Shown here piece by piece: positions 1-13,736 of a stretch of 64,000 nucleotides of DNA. The stretch covers positions 72,968,981 through 73,032,980 of the forward strand of contig OX344762.1 of NCBI GenBank assembly GCA_947034895.1, read 5' to 3'. The notes under the pieces were generated by a model. It saw only the letters and a program-made list of their open reading frames with translations, did no database searches and was not told the DNA's origin. The stretch is from Rhytidiadelphus loreus. Taxonomy: Eukaryota > Streptophyta > Bryopsida > Hypnales > Hylocomiaceae. Every line of letters begins with the position of its first letter. Position 1 is the first letter of the stretch. Position numbers and translations under genes: made by a program.

Positions 1-282
1 TTCTCTCAACACGACAGGCATGAGCATTGATTAAGTAATTGTATGCAAAATCATACAGTGTAGACAGGAAAACGAGCGAGGTGGAGATTGAATTTCATAG
101 GGACGTTACGTGCTATTTCCGGTGGAGATCGAATGTACCTGCATCACCAGCCTATGGATCTGGAAATGCTCACATTCTGCGGGGAGAAAGTTTCTCACGG
201 GGAGAAGTATTCGTCACTTCCTTGTAATTCCGATTTGAAACATCGGTGCAAGTGGACGCAAGCGCTGATAATTTTGAATTTT

Positions 283-328
283 GAATCCTTGGTAAATCCT
301 TGGTAAATCCTTGATAAATCCTTGGTTT
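283..328. repeat. Short tandem repeat, 12-bp unit
   Basis: About four imperfect copies of a 12-bp unit (ccttggtaaatc) lie side by side just before the GC-rich stretch. No function is evident. Confidence 0.6.
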
Positions 329-336
329 GGTAGGGT

Positions 337-980
337 TTGCAATTCAGCGGCCGAAGAGGATGCGACACCGCAGTCGCTCCAAGGGGGAAGAAGAAGGGCG
401 ACGTCGGCAGCGTTTGGGAAGTGGTGTCAACCCTCGCAAGTGCGCTCACGGAAGCGCGCGACCAGTTGGTAACACTAATCAACAATTCCGACGCCGCCGC
501 GACGCGAATTAGCGGGGGTGGCGCCGCTTCTTGTAGCCGTCACACCGGCTCCCGTAACTCGCCGGGCTCAGGAGGAGCGTGGGTGCATAACGTGCACCGC
601 GGGCACGCAATCGGTCACGTCGCGTTCGGGTGCAGTTCCGAGTATCGCATGCACCCTTCGCCAGTGCGCGTAGTGAAGGCGCCGCCACCAATCTTCCATG
701 TGGAGGTCAGTCCGCCACCAGAACCGAAGCGAACGCCGCGACGATGCTCGCACCCGCTGCACAGAATGCATGTGTTGTCGCTCCGGGGAGGCTCGCCATG
801 CCCATTGCGCCCGTCGCGTCCGCAGTCAACCGTCCCGCGAAAGAATGTTTCGCCGGATCCAAGGAGGCATTGCATCGGGACGCAGTATGCCGCGCTTCTG
901 AGAGAAGAATCGTACCGGCTGCGAGAGTCCCGCAAGGCTGGTCGGAGGTTTCCTTGAGGCCCTTGCTGAAATTCATGTAA
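337..980 (+). other. GC-rich segment with broken coding-like frames
   Basis: This stretch is far richer in G+C than its surroundings. A plausible coding run (VWEVVSTLASALTEARDQLV, about 405-465) sits in one plus-strand frame. Further downstream an Ala-rich run appears in another frame, ending LRPLLKFM at about 978. No single frame gives a recognisable protein and no domain was identified. It may be a decayed gene, a first exon with leader sequence, or a CpG-type promoter region. The function is unknown. Confidence 0.25.
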
Positions 981-3479
981 TCACCCTTTTGTGCTGAGGT
1001 CTTTCACAATTCGCTTTGGTGTCTAGGCTTTGCTAGATGGTCGTTGTCCCTCTTTCTTCTCCGATCCTTGAGCGGTGCAACGGAGAAGTCTGCAATTCCA
1101 ATGTGGCACCAGATTTGCAATTGCTGCAGAAAATTGCGCAATTGTCATCATAGTTGCAGAAAGCAAGTAACCACGCATTTTTTATATAAGCCCTGAGATA
1201 TCTCAATGTGTACGGGATTCAAAATCAGAGTTTTAGTCTGCGTGGTCTTGGATTTTAGCGAACTACAACTACAAGGCTGCAACGTTGGTGAGGGGTTTGG
1301 TTTTCCCTCATCCTTCACTCTAACTTTGCGACAGTAGTGTCGATCATTCTTAGCATACGGATTCCTCTTTGAATGCAACAGATGTTGACAAGCTTCAATG
1401 TTCATGTTACGATGTGATCTTTTCCATTGAACCAACCTTCTAAGACTGAGTTCAATGACATAATGTCATTTATACAGAATCTATTTTCTGCTTACCAGTT
1501 ATAGCGATAGCGATAGCGATAATTACTTTAGTTACTGTGCTGGATGAACTCGTTGGAGAAACCTTGCATCGGTACTTTGGTAGCATATTTGTAACTTGGA
1601 TTCGAAATACTCTTATTAACCCAAAATAGGTTCTACGTAATGGACCTGCTTGGTGACACTTCTATTAATTGAGCCCCATTGGAATTATAAATTTTGTTCT
1701 AGTTTGTCCAGATATATTTTGAGGGATATGTGGGCCTACTTCGAGTATCCTGTTGCAAGTAGACGGACCTGCGGATGGCCAACTGAAGAAGGAAGACTGT
1801 AATTTGACAATGAAGCCTTGGGCTTTTAGAATATGCAACCCGGGATGCAACCCCCTCTTCTTTTTATTATTAAGCGTTGTCTCCTGACTGTATGACTGCG
1901 CTTTGCCAGCATCTGCAGTGCCAACTTTGAGGGCTGCATGCGGTGGACAACTGGAGTTGCTCTATCCCAGCTCTACCAAAACCGAGACCAAAACCCAATT
2001 CAAGGCAGCTGCTTTGCACTTCCGGAGATAACTTGAGGGGAGAGTTCGTGATTCAGAACATCCATCTGCCTTGCAGCGCCAGCGTCACCATCGTCACAAC
2101 ATCACCCCTGGAGCCTGCACTTGGACAACTGCACTATTTCGACGACTCGATCACGGTATTGCGCTTCTTCCTCATCTTGCAATCCTTTTCAGCTTGAATG
2201 AACTTTTTTCTGAACTCAAAACCACCTCATCTTCTGCAACGTTTTTTGTCTGCACGCTCTGAGCATGAGCAGTGGGAGGAGGAAGGTGGAGATGGAGAAG
2301 GCACGAATACGTGTGAAGGGTGAGATTGAGCGGTCCAAGGCACATTAATTGGAGCCTGCTGACGGAGCACTCGGATTCCGACGAAGTGGCAAAGGGGAGC
2401 AACGTGAAAGTTTTCAAGTCTCAGTAGACGCACCACACTTGCGGCTTCTTCTTGGAAGTCGGTGGTTGCTGAAGGTATTTTGGAAGGGGAGATTTGTCGA
2501 AGACCCATCTGCTTGACGTCTTGCCGAAATGTATATATAACAAATGTTACTACATACATAAGCATATCTTTCGGAAATCATGCATTGAATCTTAATAGTC
2601 ATTAAGGAGATATTGAGTTTGCTAGCCCAAAAATATCAGGTCAATGTAAATCGCGTTAAGGCACAGTCAATCACTGTTAGCCCACAGTGGCTATGGAATA
2701 GAAAGGGTGATCCCTGAACGTTCCAATCCTGCTCCGTTAATTTGCAAGTGTGTTGGGCATAACACTAAGTTGATATATCAGACTTTCTATTCAACTTGCA
2801 TGCAAATTCTTGACAAAAACCTCGGGTATCCTGGCCATTCAATAGCCGTACTAGGAGGAAATTCTCACAAAATTTCTTCAATGTCCTGCTAATCTCCACA
2901 ATTCAGGCCCATTTCTGAACAGTACGCATCAATTATTCTACGTATTTTATGCCTAGTTTTGAGTTAAGTTGGTGTCAATTCCTTGTTTCCATGAGCACCA
3001 GTTTTGTAGAATATCATCAATGTAATCATCAGGAGTCAGTTGAACGACCACGCACCTGATGTGTAAGTTAAGTTTTTGTGTGATTGAGGTCACGAGTTGA
3101 TGCCACAATCCTACGGGCACCTTTGGACCATGAGATGAGCTCTCCCAAGAATTTTTTTCTTAATTTGGCTTGCAATCTTGAGTGGAGTTATGAAACTTTT
3201 TATGCTCATAACGATGTAGATTATGGACAACAAATCACCTTACTGTTTTTCCAAATGTATGTGCATTCATCCAAATGTGGTGATACCACTTTACTTGGCA
3301 AAAAATTAAATGGATTTTGGCAATTGTATCCAATCAAAATGAAGAATATTTCGGTAAATATTTCAATATATTTTTCTAATTAATTTTGAGATCCTTTAAA
3401 TCCAACAAACAATTTGAAACATTGTTGACTTAGGCCTACGTTGTGTAAAGAGAAACTTATCCCTTGGAGGTCAATAGAT
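981..3479. other. Gene-free AT-rich stretch
   Basis: No convincing gene was found here. Open frames are short and lack recognisable domains. A small (atagcg)n run occurs near 1502-1522. Confidence 0.5.
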
Positions 3480-4038
3480 TTAACCCCTAGAGGACCGAGG
3501 CACATACTAGGCAAAAATTGTGAAAAACTGCACTCTTTAGGGCAATGAGAAAAAAATGAAAAAAGAAGTTTAAAAAAAAAATTCTACTATACAAATTTCT
3601 AAAGACTATTGTGGAAATGTGTGGAAAAAAATTCAACAAAGATTGAAAGATTATAATGTTTAAAGTTAGAAGAAAAAGCTGTTGTTTTGCCCATGTCCAA
3701 CAGGGCCAACACACTTTAAGTCCTCCTAGAATGAGATTCTTACACTAGCTACACATAAGGTTTTTTTACATTTTCATCTTATATCATGTAAGTTACATAA
3801 TTGCCAAATTTCAAAAGTAGAGGAGGAGTTTTGCACATGCTGCCTGAGCTACTAGAAAAATTGAGGGCAACATAACTTTTGATCCAAAAAATAATAATAT
3901 TCAATCCCACTAAAGGGGTACATGATTGTTCACACCTTGTGTCAAAATTTGAAGAACATCCATTAACAAATGACTTCATACGCACCTATCCAAGATCACC
4001 GACATACGTTCATAGGTCATTAAGTCCTTTAGGGGTTA
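3480..4038. mobile_element. TTAA-flanked miniature inverted-repeat element
   Basis: The 559-bp segment starts TTAACCCCTAGAGGAC and ends in the inverted form (GTCCTTTAGGGGTTAA), so the ends are imperfect inverted repeats flanked by TTAA. TTAA targets and CCC-type ends are typical of piggyBac-like elements. It has no coding capacity. A related copy in opposite orientation lies at about 14867-15431: both share the interior around 'cacaccttgtgtcaaaatttga' or its complement. The family assignment is inference; the paired ends are seen directly. Confidence 0.6.
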
Positions 4039-5640
4039 ATTGTATAGTGGAAGCAAACCTTGGTATATTTGCCAATGGAGATTAATGAATAACCAAGAAA
4101 AAAAATGGAGATCAAAAATCCTTTTGATCCAAAGAAGAGAGATTTTGAGCATATTTGATATCTCATCCCTAGATTTGCATCCACTTGTGATAATTCAAAA
4201 GCATGTGGGATGTGGTTTGAGGGATTGTAATTCAAGCCCGTGATCTTGAGTTTTAAGCATAATTCAAGATGAATTGGTGAATCAAAATGCATTTAAAGAT
4301 TTTGATTGGTTGAAATTGAAAAGTCCTTGAAAAATGGGTTTAGACTATGAAATGAGAGGTTGCATGTCTCCAAAAAGTTATAGGAATGTGGAACACATTT
4401 TTTGCTATGTAATAACAAAAGTTCTAAAATTTTGACCCCCTACGATTTTGGGGTCGTTGCTCAAAAGTGCTAGAAGTGAAGAATTTGTCAATTTCAAAAA
4501 TACTTTTTGCCATTTCATGCACTCTTGGCGGTTCACACCAATTCAAAGGTCAAAACTTTCTGATTTGGAGAAAGTTGGAGAAAGTTGGAGAAAGTTTTGA
4601 CTCAATTGACAACATGTATGCAACAAATCAGAAATAGAATTCCCTCCAGAGCACCTGTTTAGCTAGACGATGGCAGTTTTGACCCTGTCATCTGTGAATA
4701 ACAATTGGAGATCCGTAGCCCAGAGCGAGCTTACGACACAAATATATCAGAGAATCGATCACGAAATGAAACAGCCCTGGAGAACCCCGCCTTAAGACTA
4801 AGTTGTAGACAGTGACGAGTGACGAGTTCAATTCGAAGCAGCTTGTCAAACGTGATCGGAAGAGATCCAACGACAGGTGAGGTATTATATCATGCAGGTA
4901 CATAATTATATATTATTTACCAACCAAGAGTGTTAGTAGCAATCTAACCTGATAAAATGGCACCTGAATAACTCATAATCGCCAGATCGCTAATTATTTA
5001 ATAACCCTTCTGTGACCCCAAATCAAAAGCCAGCTTGTTCCTTACTACACCCCGTCAGATTGCAAATGATGAAATTTCTAAGTAAGAACTAATTAATGAA
5101 GCAAACTGCACAGCATGTGTTCGAATTTATCAGGGGCAAAGCATACCATGTGCCTCAAAATCGAGAATATATGACAAGATTGGGATCCACGTGCAAAAAG
5201 ATCGATGATCGCATATAGTGCCGATTGATGTTCTTCATCTGAAATAGTGCAAATTCAAGAATCAAAGCTAAGTGCTCAACAATGGACAGTTTGAAAATGA
5301 TTGGTGAGTCCTTTAGTCATGATTCCAATAAAATTCAAATTCCATATCCGAAGATGATTCTCTTCGCAGATGCTCAAGCTGCGGAATCACGTGCATCGTC
5401 CTCGCATTCACTAGGATATACGTAAACTATACCAATGAAACACTAAACGTCACCGTGCTCTCTGGACTCTCAAACACTATCACATTAACATTGTACACTC
5501 ACCGGTATAAAGAAAATTGCATTCCGAAAGTCAACTAGCTACTCATCATCCGATGCATGCTCGATTGCATTTCTAAGTATGAACGAAACAGATCCACAGC
5601 ACTGCATGCGTTCGAATTTGGGTAAAGCATCAGCACGAGT
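4039..5640. other. Gene-free stretch
   Basis: No gene was recognised. A short tandem of 'gttggagaaa' occurs near 4568-4595. Base composition becomes more balanced from about 4700 towards the nitroreductase remnant. Confidence 0.45.
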
Positions 5641-5641
5641 A

Positions 5642-6317
5642 TCAAACGGAATCAAGAATGATAACATTATGCTCCACCGGCGCGCGTTCCACATGCAGAT
5701 GATTTGCCGCGAAGGCCTCATCAGTGTATCCGATGGCTACGCCACAAATGATAGCCAACTCCGGCGCAATGACAAGTTCTTTCCTAATAACATCAGGATA
5801 CGCCGCCAAGGAAACCTCACAGCAGCTGCCAATTCCACGAGCAGTAAGCGCTAGCAGCAACGTCTGCACATACATTCCCACGCTCATTGAATCCTCTCTT
5901 CCTAAATCCTGATGAATACACACAATGGCCGCGAGAGGCGCCCCGTAAAACTCCTAATTCCGAAGCACAGCTGCCGCCCGCGCCGCCTTATTCTCCCGCC
6001 GGATCCCCATGGCGCCATACAACGCGGCCCCAAGCTCCTGCCGGTAATGCTTGAACTCCTCCGGCAGTACTGTATCCGGGGCCGGCACGTGCTTGGCCTC
6101 GGCCAGAAGCGCTTCCCTGAGCCTGTCACTACGGGCTCCATCCGCGATAACAATGTGCCACGGCTGGATATTGGAATTCGAAGGCGCGCGCCGCGCAAGA
6201 GAGAGCGCTTCCATGAGCAATTAATTTGCGCGGCACAGGCGTCGACAGGAACTGCCGCGTGGAGTGGCGAGCTCGGATAGTTCCCTCCAAGTCGTAATGC
6301 TCGGACGCCATCACCAT
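5642..6317 (-). pseudogene. Nitroreductase family protein, broken by a frameshift and a stop
   Basis: Nitroreductases are FMN enzymes that reduce nitro groups or quinones with NAD(P)H. The reading begins MVMASEHYDLEGTIRARHS, the usual first helix with its RxS motif. It then shifts frame near 6218-6222, where one extra A is present, and continues as ARRAPSNSNIQPW, the classic substrate/FMN-pocket motif. A TAG at 5956-5954 interrupts the frame directly before EFYGAP, after which it stays open through SVGMYVQTLLLALTARGIGS and GVAIGYTDE to a normal C-terminus (about 5645). Total length of about 225 residues fits the family. It has no introns and is more GC-rich than its surroundings. The family resemblance is to bacterial and fungal enzymes, so horizontal acquisition followed by decay is likely; that origin is inference. 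Confidence 0.8.
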
Positions 6318-6339
6318 TGCTAACTACAACTCGATCCAA

Positions 6340-9300
6340 TTGTAATCAGAAACCCAACTGATCGAACCTAGCTAGCTCGAATATATACATGCAGAGCTTG
6401 TTCGCATCCAATTGAGTACAACTTTGTGCAACCGTGGAGACTTTATATATGCTGCACTACTGTGCAGCTTGAGAATTCGAAGCAGCTTCTCAGTATGGAA
6501 TTTATTTTCTTTTTATGACTGGATGCTCCTCTGGAATTTCTGAAAAATAATCAAACTTCAGTTTCTGTGTGAGTTTCGATTCTGCGCGAGTTTCTGTTGT
6601 TTCTAGTGGCAGTTATGACATTGGAAGCTGCGGACGTAAGTGTGGGGACTGTGAGGATTTGCGGTAGAGGCAATGATCATGGTCCTCGCCATCGCCACCG
6701 CTATCCTTGCAAACAAAGCTGATTGCTATCAAACAGACAGCACTGTGTAGCCGCCATGGACACAATATTAGCTGACGACTGATGTTGCTTTTGTTTTGAG
6801 TGGGGTATTCTTATCTGGTTTATGTTTCAGTGCAGCTAGTTCGTAGAGAATCAAATGTTTTCTTTGGAGGGGCTGTCTGAAGTTGGAAGCTGCAATGTAA
6901 GTTCGGTCAGCCTTCAGAGATTGGACCTCATTTGATGACGTGAATTGGCCTTTGGAGATTTGGAATATATTGATGGGTGGGTACAGTGGGTACGCCTCTC
7001 AAACCGCCACTTTTGACTTACCGTACCTGCCGTACCTGGTCAAATTTTCATATTTTCTCGTTGGCAAGTGAAAAGAGGTTCCAATGCACCAAATAACTCA
7101 ACATTTGGATACCATATGCCAAAGTTAGAGCTTCTTTGATATAGATGTTCTAAAATCATTTCTTCAACATATGTACATATTGATTTTGGAAATGTACACC
7201 AACTAATGATGGCGGTTTTGGGTCAACGGTGCATTGGTTTTTTTTACTTTAATGCATTCCATATATAACCTAGAGTTTTTCATTTTTAGCAAAAAAAAAT
7301 TCATATATTGGGTAGTGTAGGAAATGATGTAGTTCTTTACATCTATGTGAATGAATTAAACATGCAAAATGTGGATGAAACTTATATTATTCATCCCAAA
7401 GAATGTACATCTGTCCAAAAATGGATGATTTTATCCTAAGATTATTAAGAAATTTAGTGAATTCATACACTAATAATGGAAGAATATATCACCTAATGTT
7501 CTTTGGAAAAAAATTGTTTTGTTTTGTTTTTCATAATAAAATATCACTCAAAAAATCCATTGGTCCATAGGCACCTCGTGCATTAGAAGATGGGATATCC
7601 CTACTTACATTGATAGAATACATTCACACTAAGGCACTATAGTCACCAAATACTCCCATTAGGTTGCTTTCCACTATATTATTTACTAACTTTCAATCTC
7701 AACCTTCTATAGTGGTGGAGATTGGAGAAATTTTGTCTATTTTAAAGATAATGATAAGTCCCTCTACTAATGGAAAGAAGGATTGATATGGATTAGGGAA
7801 ATGACTACTAGTAGAACTTTTGGCAACAAAACTAAAATATGAGCCTATGAGCTCAAGCTTGTGAGCGTTGAGTAGAAACTATATAAGTGGTAGTTTAGGA
7901 ATTTGAGAAAGCATAAAAGAAGTCAATTAAATTTCTAAAACTAGATATCATTCCAAAATAAAAAAATTACTATTTTTAGTAATTTTAGTACCTAATATCA
8001 TGGGCCTATTATTGTGGTTTATCAGAATATGTATTGGTATTCTAACTTTTAAAATTGCCTAGAATATTAGAAGTGCAAATTATGAAGACCAAGAACTCCA
8101 TTGGTGTAAAAGATAAATGACAATGAAAATACAATTTTATAGAATATTCAATCAAATCACAATGTTTGTCCCTAAGAATGACTAACACTTTTGAAGCAAC
8201 ACATGTAAGTTCAAACTCAAAGCTTCAATCTCAATTTGAAAGCATTTATAGATTCTTAGTATTCTAAAAATTCTCGTTTGGAACCTTGACAATATCAACA
8301 CTAATAAGCAAGCACTTCACTTTTTTTGAACTAATGTATGAACTTGTTTTCTATTGGGTTCATCTTGCAGAAATAATGAAATAACTAATAACTAGCCAAT
8401 CCATCTAGCATGAGAGAAAGAAGCAAGAAATCAACAAATGAATGCAATCTACGTTGAACCTTTTGTGAAATTGTGAGATTTTTATTTGATACCCCCCTCT
8501 ACTAGTAGAAAACGTTATTGAGAAAAACAATATTTGGATGCCATTTGTATTTTCAATGACATCAAAACATCAAATTCAAACTTTGTGTTCCCACTTTACC
8601 TGGCCATCCAATTCTTTCAAACTTGATATATCCTATAGTTACCAAATTTAGAAATGTTGTATGTCCAAAAGACTAGAGGAAATGACAATCAAATGTTTGC
8701 CAAACTAATGGATATTGCAATAGTAGTTGTTTTCACATTGCTGAGTTTAATGAGATCAAATGGTTTCATTTTGAACTAAGATTAGAGTTTTTAGTTTACA
8801 GTTCAATTTGCAATCTACTAAAGTACTATAGTTAAAATCACACAAATAAACAATTCAGCATGTTTCTTATTATTATATTGGAAAACTTTATGTGGTGCTT
8901 TGTTGGTAGTCAAAAGAGGATCTTAGATTGTCTTAGAATGCATTTTTTGGACACCATAAGAATAAATTACTAATTTTTAAAGTGTTGAAGATAGGCAATA
9001 TTTCTAAATTTGACCATAGATTCTCATGAATAGTGGGAGTACATTTTAGGCAAGAATCTAGAGTAGTCAATTTTAGAAAGCTATCAAAATTAGGTGTAGT
9101 TACCTTACTTTGTTGTGAAATCAATTGTTGAGACATTTCAAACCACGGAGAAAACAAACACGAACAATCTTTGTCTACCACATGGCTTACAATCATAGAC
9201 CAACCTTCTTGCCATCACTAGTGGAATGATGGTTTGTGTACAATATATTGAAGCTTAAGACTACGAGATTTGTAGCAATAAACTTACAGTTAAATCAAAG

Positions 9301-10466
9301 AATCCAAGGTTTTATAGTAGATGACTTACAAATTAAAGAATATTATTTAGTGTGTTGTCATTTTGATTGTCTCACCATTACAATTTGATGCCACAATTAG
9401 ATACCCTAGAACCAAAATTTATGGTGAGCCACTATGATAACATTTATAAACGCTTAACTTGTAAAAGCCCAAGGGATTTAGACAAACACAATTGTGTTAG
9501 AAACTATAAATTCTAAATTTTTTTGAAGTTTGCATCAAAGAAGATAATGTAAAGCATGAAAGTAGAATGTACTTGTACAGTCAAAATTATAAAACTATTT
9601 TATATTCTCTTCAAATGAATTTTAATGACACAACTTCAAAAATTCACCCAAAACATAACTTCTATCTTTAGCATTTGAATTTTTTGATTGGTCAAAATTA
9701 TGGATTCTATTGATTTGTGAAAAAATGCATAAGATCTAGTAATGAAAACACCAACACTTTCTCCAAATCGTAAATTTTTCAACACTAGGGCAATTCTAAA
9801 ATCTTTGTGTTGTTTCTCTTATAATTTTTGTTTGACCATAGTAATTGTAGTTTTGATAAAAAAATATTCTCTTACCCTATAATGTTGTCCAAAGTCAGAC
9901 AAGGACCTAAAAATGGTCACTTGAGCACTCATGGGTTTAGGAACAAGCATTCAAATTTTGAACAATGGATGAATGCAAATTGATATCTCAAACTCACAAA
10001 AATGAATCTTTTCATCCATTGTTTTTTTCCAAAGATTCTTGTCTTAGCTCTTTAACATTTGTACAATATAGGTTTTGAAGACTTTGCTTTGCAATTATTC
10101 TATAATTCAAAAGGTACTCATATGTCTAGCTTCAAATAGTAACTTCTTCAATTCAAAAAGTGACCTTTCAAAAACAACTTAAATGAAAAAGTAAAATAAA
10201 AATCTTCAAAAATCACTATGATTGATTAGAATTTAACATTTAGAACTTGCAAGAGAAATTTCTATCAAAATCAAAAATATTCAAACTACAATGGATTTTA
10301 GAAGGAATATTCAATTTTTTGCTACAAATTTTAATAAAAAGGTGGTTTATAAACTAATTCATCAAATCATATAGATATAATCTATGGATAATATAAACTC
10401 AAATTTTGACAATATTTAAAATTTTAAAAATATGGAATATGGACATTAGTTGGGTTTCAACTTTTG
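6340..10466. other. Gene-free AT-rich repeat-like stretch
   Basis: No gene was found. Parts are repeated elsewhere: about 7040-7100 resembles 26680-26750 ('ggttccaatgca' context), and about 8938-8995 resembles 60672-60728. The sequence is therefore probably decayed repeats. Confidence 0.5.
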
Positions 10467-11714
10467 TTAACCGCTAAATGTCCAAACAATGTTTTTTGGC
10501 AACATAGTGATTTTGCGTAGCTCACTACAGACGAAATTTTTATTTTTTTTCTTTGAAAATTTCATACAATGTGTGCCCAAGGAGTAGCTTCAAGTACCAA
10601 CAATTTTCATAACTTTTGTCTACATAATTCAAAAGTTGTTGCATGAAATATAATTTCCAGTGTTTGGCAGGCAGCCCAGGTAAAAAAAAAACTTCTTTGA
10701 AAATCACTTTTTGAAAAAATAAAAATTGAAATTGATTCTCTAGATTCTTATATATGTGATAAGCTTTGAATCATTCCATTTGGATTAATGAGATGAAATT
10801 TATGAGGAATTTTAGTTTGGGTTAGTTTGTGGGTAGTTATGGAATCTCTACTCTAAAATAAACTTTGAAGTCCTTTATTTAACTCAATTTTAAATATTTT
10901 TGGAATAAAAAATAAAAAATACGGTGTATATTGTTTATTAAAACATTACAAACATTGGGATTGGCATTTTTCAATTCTATAAATAAATTGTTAACAATTT
11001 AGTATTTTTAATCATTCTCTACTTCTTTCTACTTACTATTTTTTTCCTATCATTAGATGTGGTTTCCCTACTAGGAAGGACCGTGACTTCCCAAGTGGGG
11101 AACCCCCAAAACTGGCCATTTGCAAGCTTTGCTAACCTGGCCGAGCGACTGCCATGTCGTTTTTTTCAAAAAATAAAAATAAAAAATAAAAATTTAACTT
11201 TGTTTTTCATTTGAAGAACTTTAAAATTATTAATTTTTTTTTTTTGAAAAAAAAAAATCTGACATCCATGTTTGGTGGGACCCAAGGGAACGAAATTGGG
11301 AACAACCCTAAAACGGCCCTCCGACCCCCCTGGATCCCATCTAATGATGTTGTACAAATCCAAATGATCTAAAAATTTTCAAGCATGTAGCCATCTTGAC
11401 TTGAAGAATGAATCCAAAGAGTAACCACCATTTTGGCCTTTTTTTCATACAAATGTGACCTTGTGAAGTGTAGCTGCCCATATTATCATAGGACCCCCAA
11501 AAGGATTTTTGTCACTTCAAACATTAATATCTTGCAATCTACACGGTGGAAAATTCTAAAAAAAATTCCACGCCTTTTCTAATTATTTTACTACAAGATC
11601 CTACAATTACATATATCCAAAAATGTTTTTCATCTAAAATTTGATGCTTGTAAATGCAAGGGCAGTTTTGAAACAGTTATGGTGAAAACATAGTCTCTGA
11701 CTCTTAGGGGTTAA
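10467..11714. mobile_element. Possible TTAA-flanked element (diverged ends)
   Basis: The left end reads TTAACCGCTAAATG and the right end CTCTTAGGGGTTAA, a degenerate inverted pair of the TTAACCCCTAAA type about 1.25 kb apart. No coding capacity. The pairing of these two ends is inference. Confidence 0.35.
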
Positions 11715-13730
11715 ATACCAAGTGTGGATATTGAAACACTCACAAATGGTGAGATTAATTGACTGACCTTTAGAGCAACCTCTTTTATAGTACTTTCCAT
11801 TATCCGTCACTATCATCCAACCATGAAGAGGTATAATTTTTTGGATTCTTGAGTTTTGGTAACTCAACACCTTTACTCCACTATCTGCAATATTTGTAGA
11901 GAGGGCTACAAATTAGTTTGCCCTTCTCATCTTCTATTACCCTCCATGACTAATTTAGGCACAACTTATGAATCAAGATTGTGAAAGAATTGTAATTATC
12001 TGAAATTGAGGTGCAGTCAAGAAATGGATGAACTCCTAACTATAGTCCATTTGGGGTTGGATTTAGAGACGCCTTTGGCCTTTGCATTGACATGGCCACA
12101 ATAGAGATCAAAGAAGTTCATATAGTTTAGATTTGGAGCACCTCAATGGCGATGCTCTCAGTGAGAGTCATAGAAATGATTCTTGATACATATATTGATT
12201 TGGTTTGATTTACTTTGTTAATAATACTCTTAACAATGAGTGCAAACACAAAAGGGCACTTGGAGCCATGGTTCAATGACTTTGGTCTTAGTACACTAGT
12301 GAAGTGGTCATGGTATTGGTAGGGTATTTACCACCTTAGTCCACCCAACTATGGTTGAAGGGGATCAATTGACCTTGTCATCATATGGAGACCTAAGAAT
12401 TTTCTAGGGGAACGAATATGTTGATTTTTTAAAGGGGCTACTTCTTTAAGGAGGCATCAAAGATGGAATCCACTATTACAGTCTATGAAGCTTAATAGAT
12501 AATTGAGTCATTTCCAACAGATACTTCACTTATACTCAGTTTTCATACTAGAGTTATCCTCCTTTTGCAAACATGAAATTTTTCAATGAATCTAGTGAAA
12601 AGATGTGTGAAAATGCATTCCTAAGACCTTCACTAACAACAAGTGCAAACAAATATAACCTAGAATGTTCAAATGATACCACAAAGGAGCCTAATTCTCA
12701 AAATGATTTCTAAATTCTTACCACACTCTTTCAAAGTACATAGTAATAGAGGAGTTCATGCATTGTAAATTCAAGTGTGAAATGCTATCAAGATGATCAC
12801 CCATATCCAACCACTTAAGCAATTTAGCCTATTTACAACATAGGGGAGGTTGAGGAAAAAATTTCTTTGTGTAGAAAAATAGATTTAAGAAAGACTTCAT
12901 AATATTTTACATTTTTTTCCTCAAAAACAAAATTACCATGATTTTTTTTCATTAAGATTTTTTTTGCCCCATTCTCAATATATAGGCAGACCTATTTCAA
13001 ACCATCACAACATTTAGTAGCAACATTGACACCTACTGTCTCCTTGACATAATAGTGTAAAATATTCTACACTATTAGTAACTAACAAATATGTGTCGAT
13101 ATTAGTCAAAATGTGCCAGGCAATAGGTCGAAAATGCAAAATGGTCATTAATAACTTAGTTTATGCATCTAACAACACAAATTGTTGGATCTTCCCATCA
13201 TGTGAATTAAATGGAATTTAAAACTGTAAACAAAATAGCAATCAATTTCGTGAGATCAATATTCTCAATAAAGCTGTAGAACTATCCATTACCATGCAAA
13301 TTTGCTATCTAGGTACTCTGGAGAAGTTATTTTTGAGCTTCCACATTTTTCAAAGATTGAAAAGTTTGAGAGAAGTCATTTGCAAAAAGAATGAAGACAT
13401 TCTAACAAGAAGTAAATTTTTTGTGGTTTTTCAAAGGTGAAATGTTAAAGCATGAGTAGACCCTTGTTAAAGTATGGGCAAAGCATGAGCTGCCATGTTT
13501 GCTTTCAAAGTGCATTGTTGTTATGATAAAAGTTTGGTAAGATTATGGTAATGGATGGGCCACTAATGCAAATTGGATTGTTCCCTACGTGTTGGTATTG
13601 GGTGGATGGCAATAATGGGCAAGTCTACCTTATTTGAATTACCTCACATTGATTTGGAAGCTATTTATGCTTGACGTTTGTAATTGGGAAGAGAATCTCT
13701 TTATATTCACATGGGGTGGTAGAAGGTAGA
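11715..13730. other. Gene-free AT-rich stretch
   Basis: No gene, RNA or clear repeat boundary was recognised here. Confidence 0.45.
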
Positions 13731-13736
13731 ACAACC

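Noticed and set aside
5902..6339. Minus-strand frame of 145 codons over the nitroreductase
   Set aside because: Frame-shifted shadow; the true reading follows the nitroreductase motifs in the neighbouring frame.
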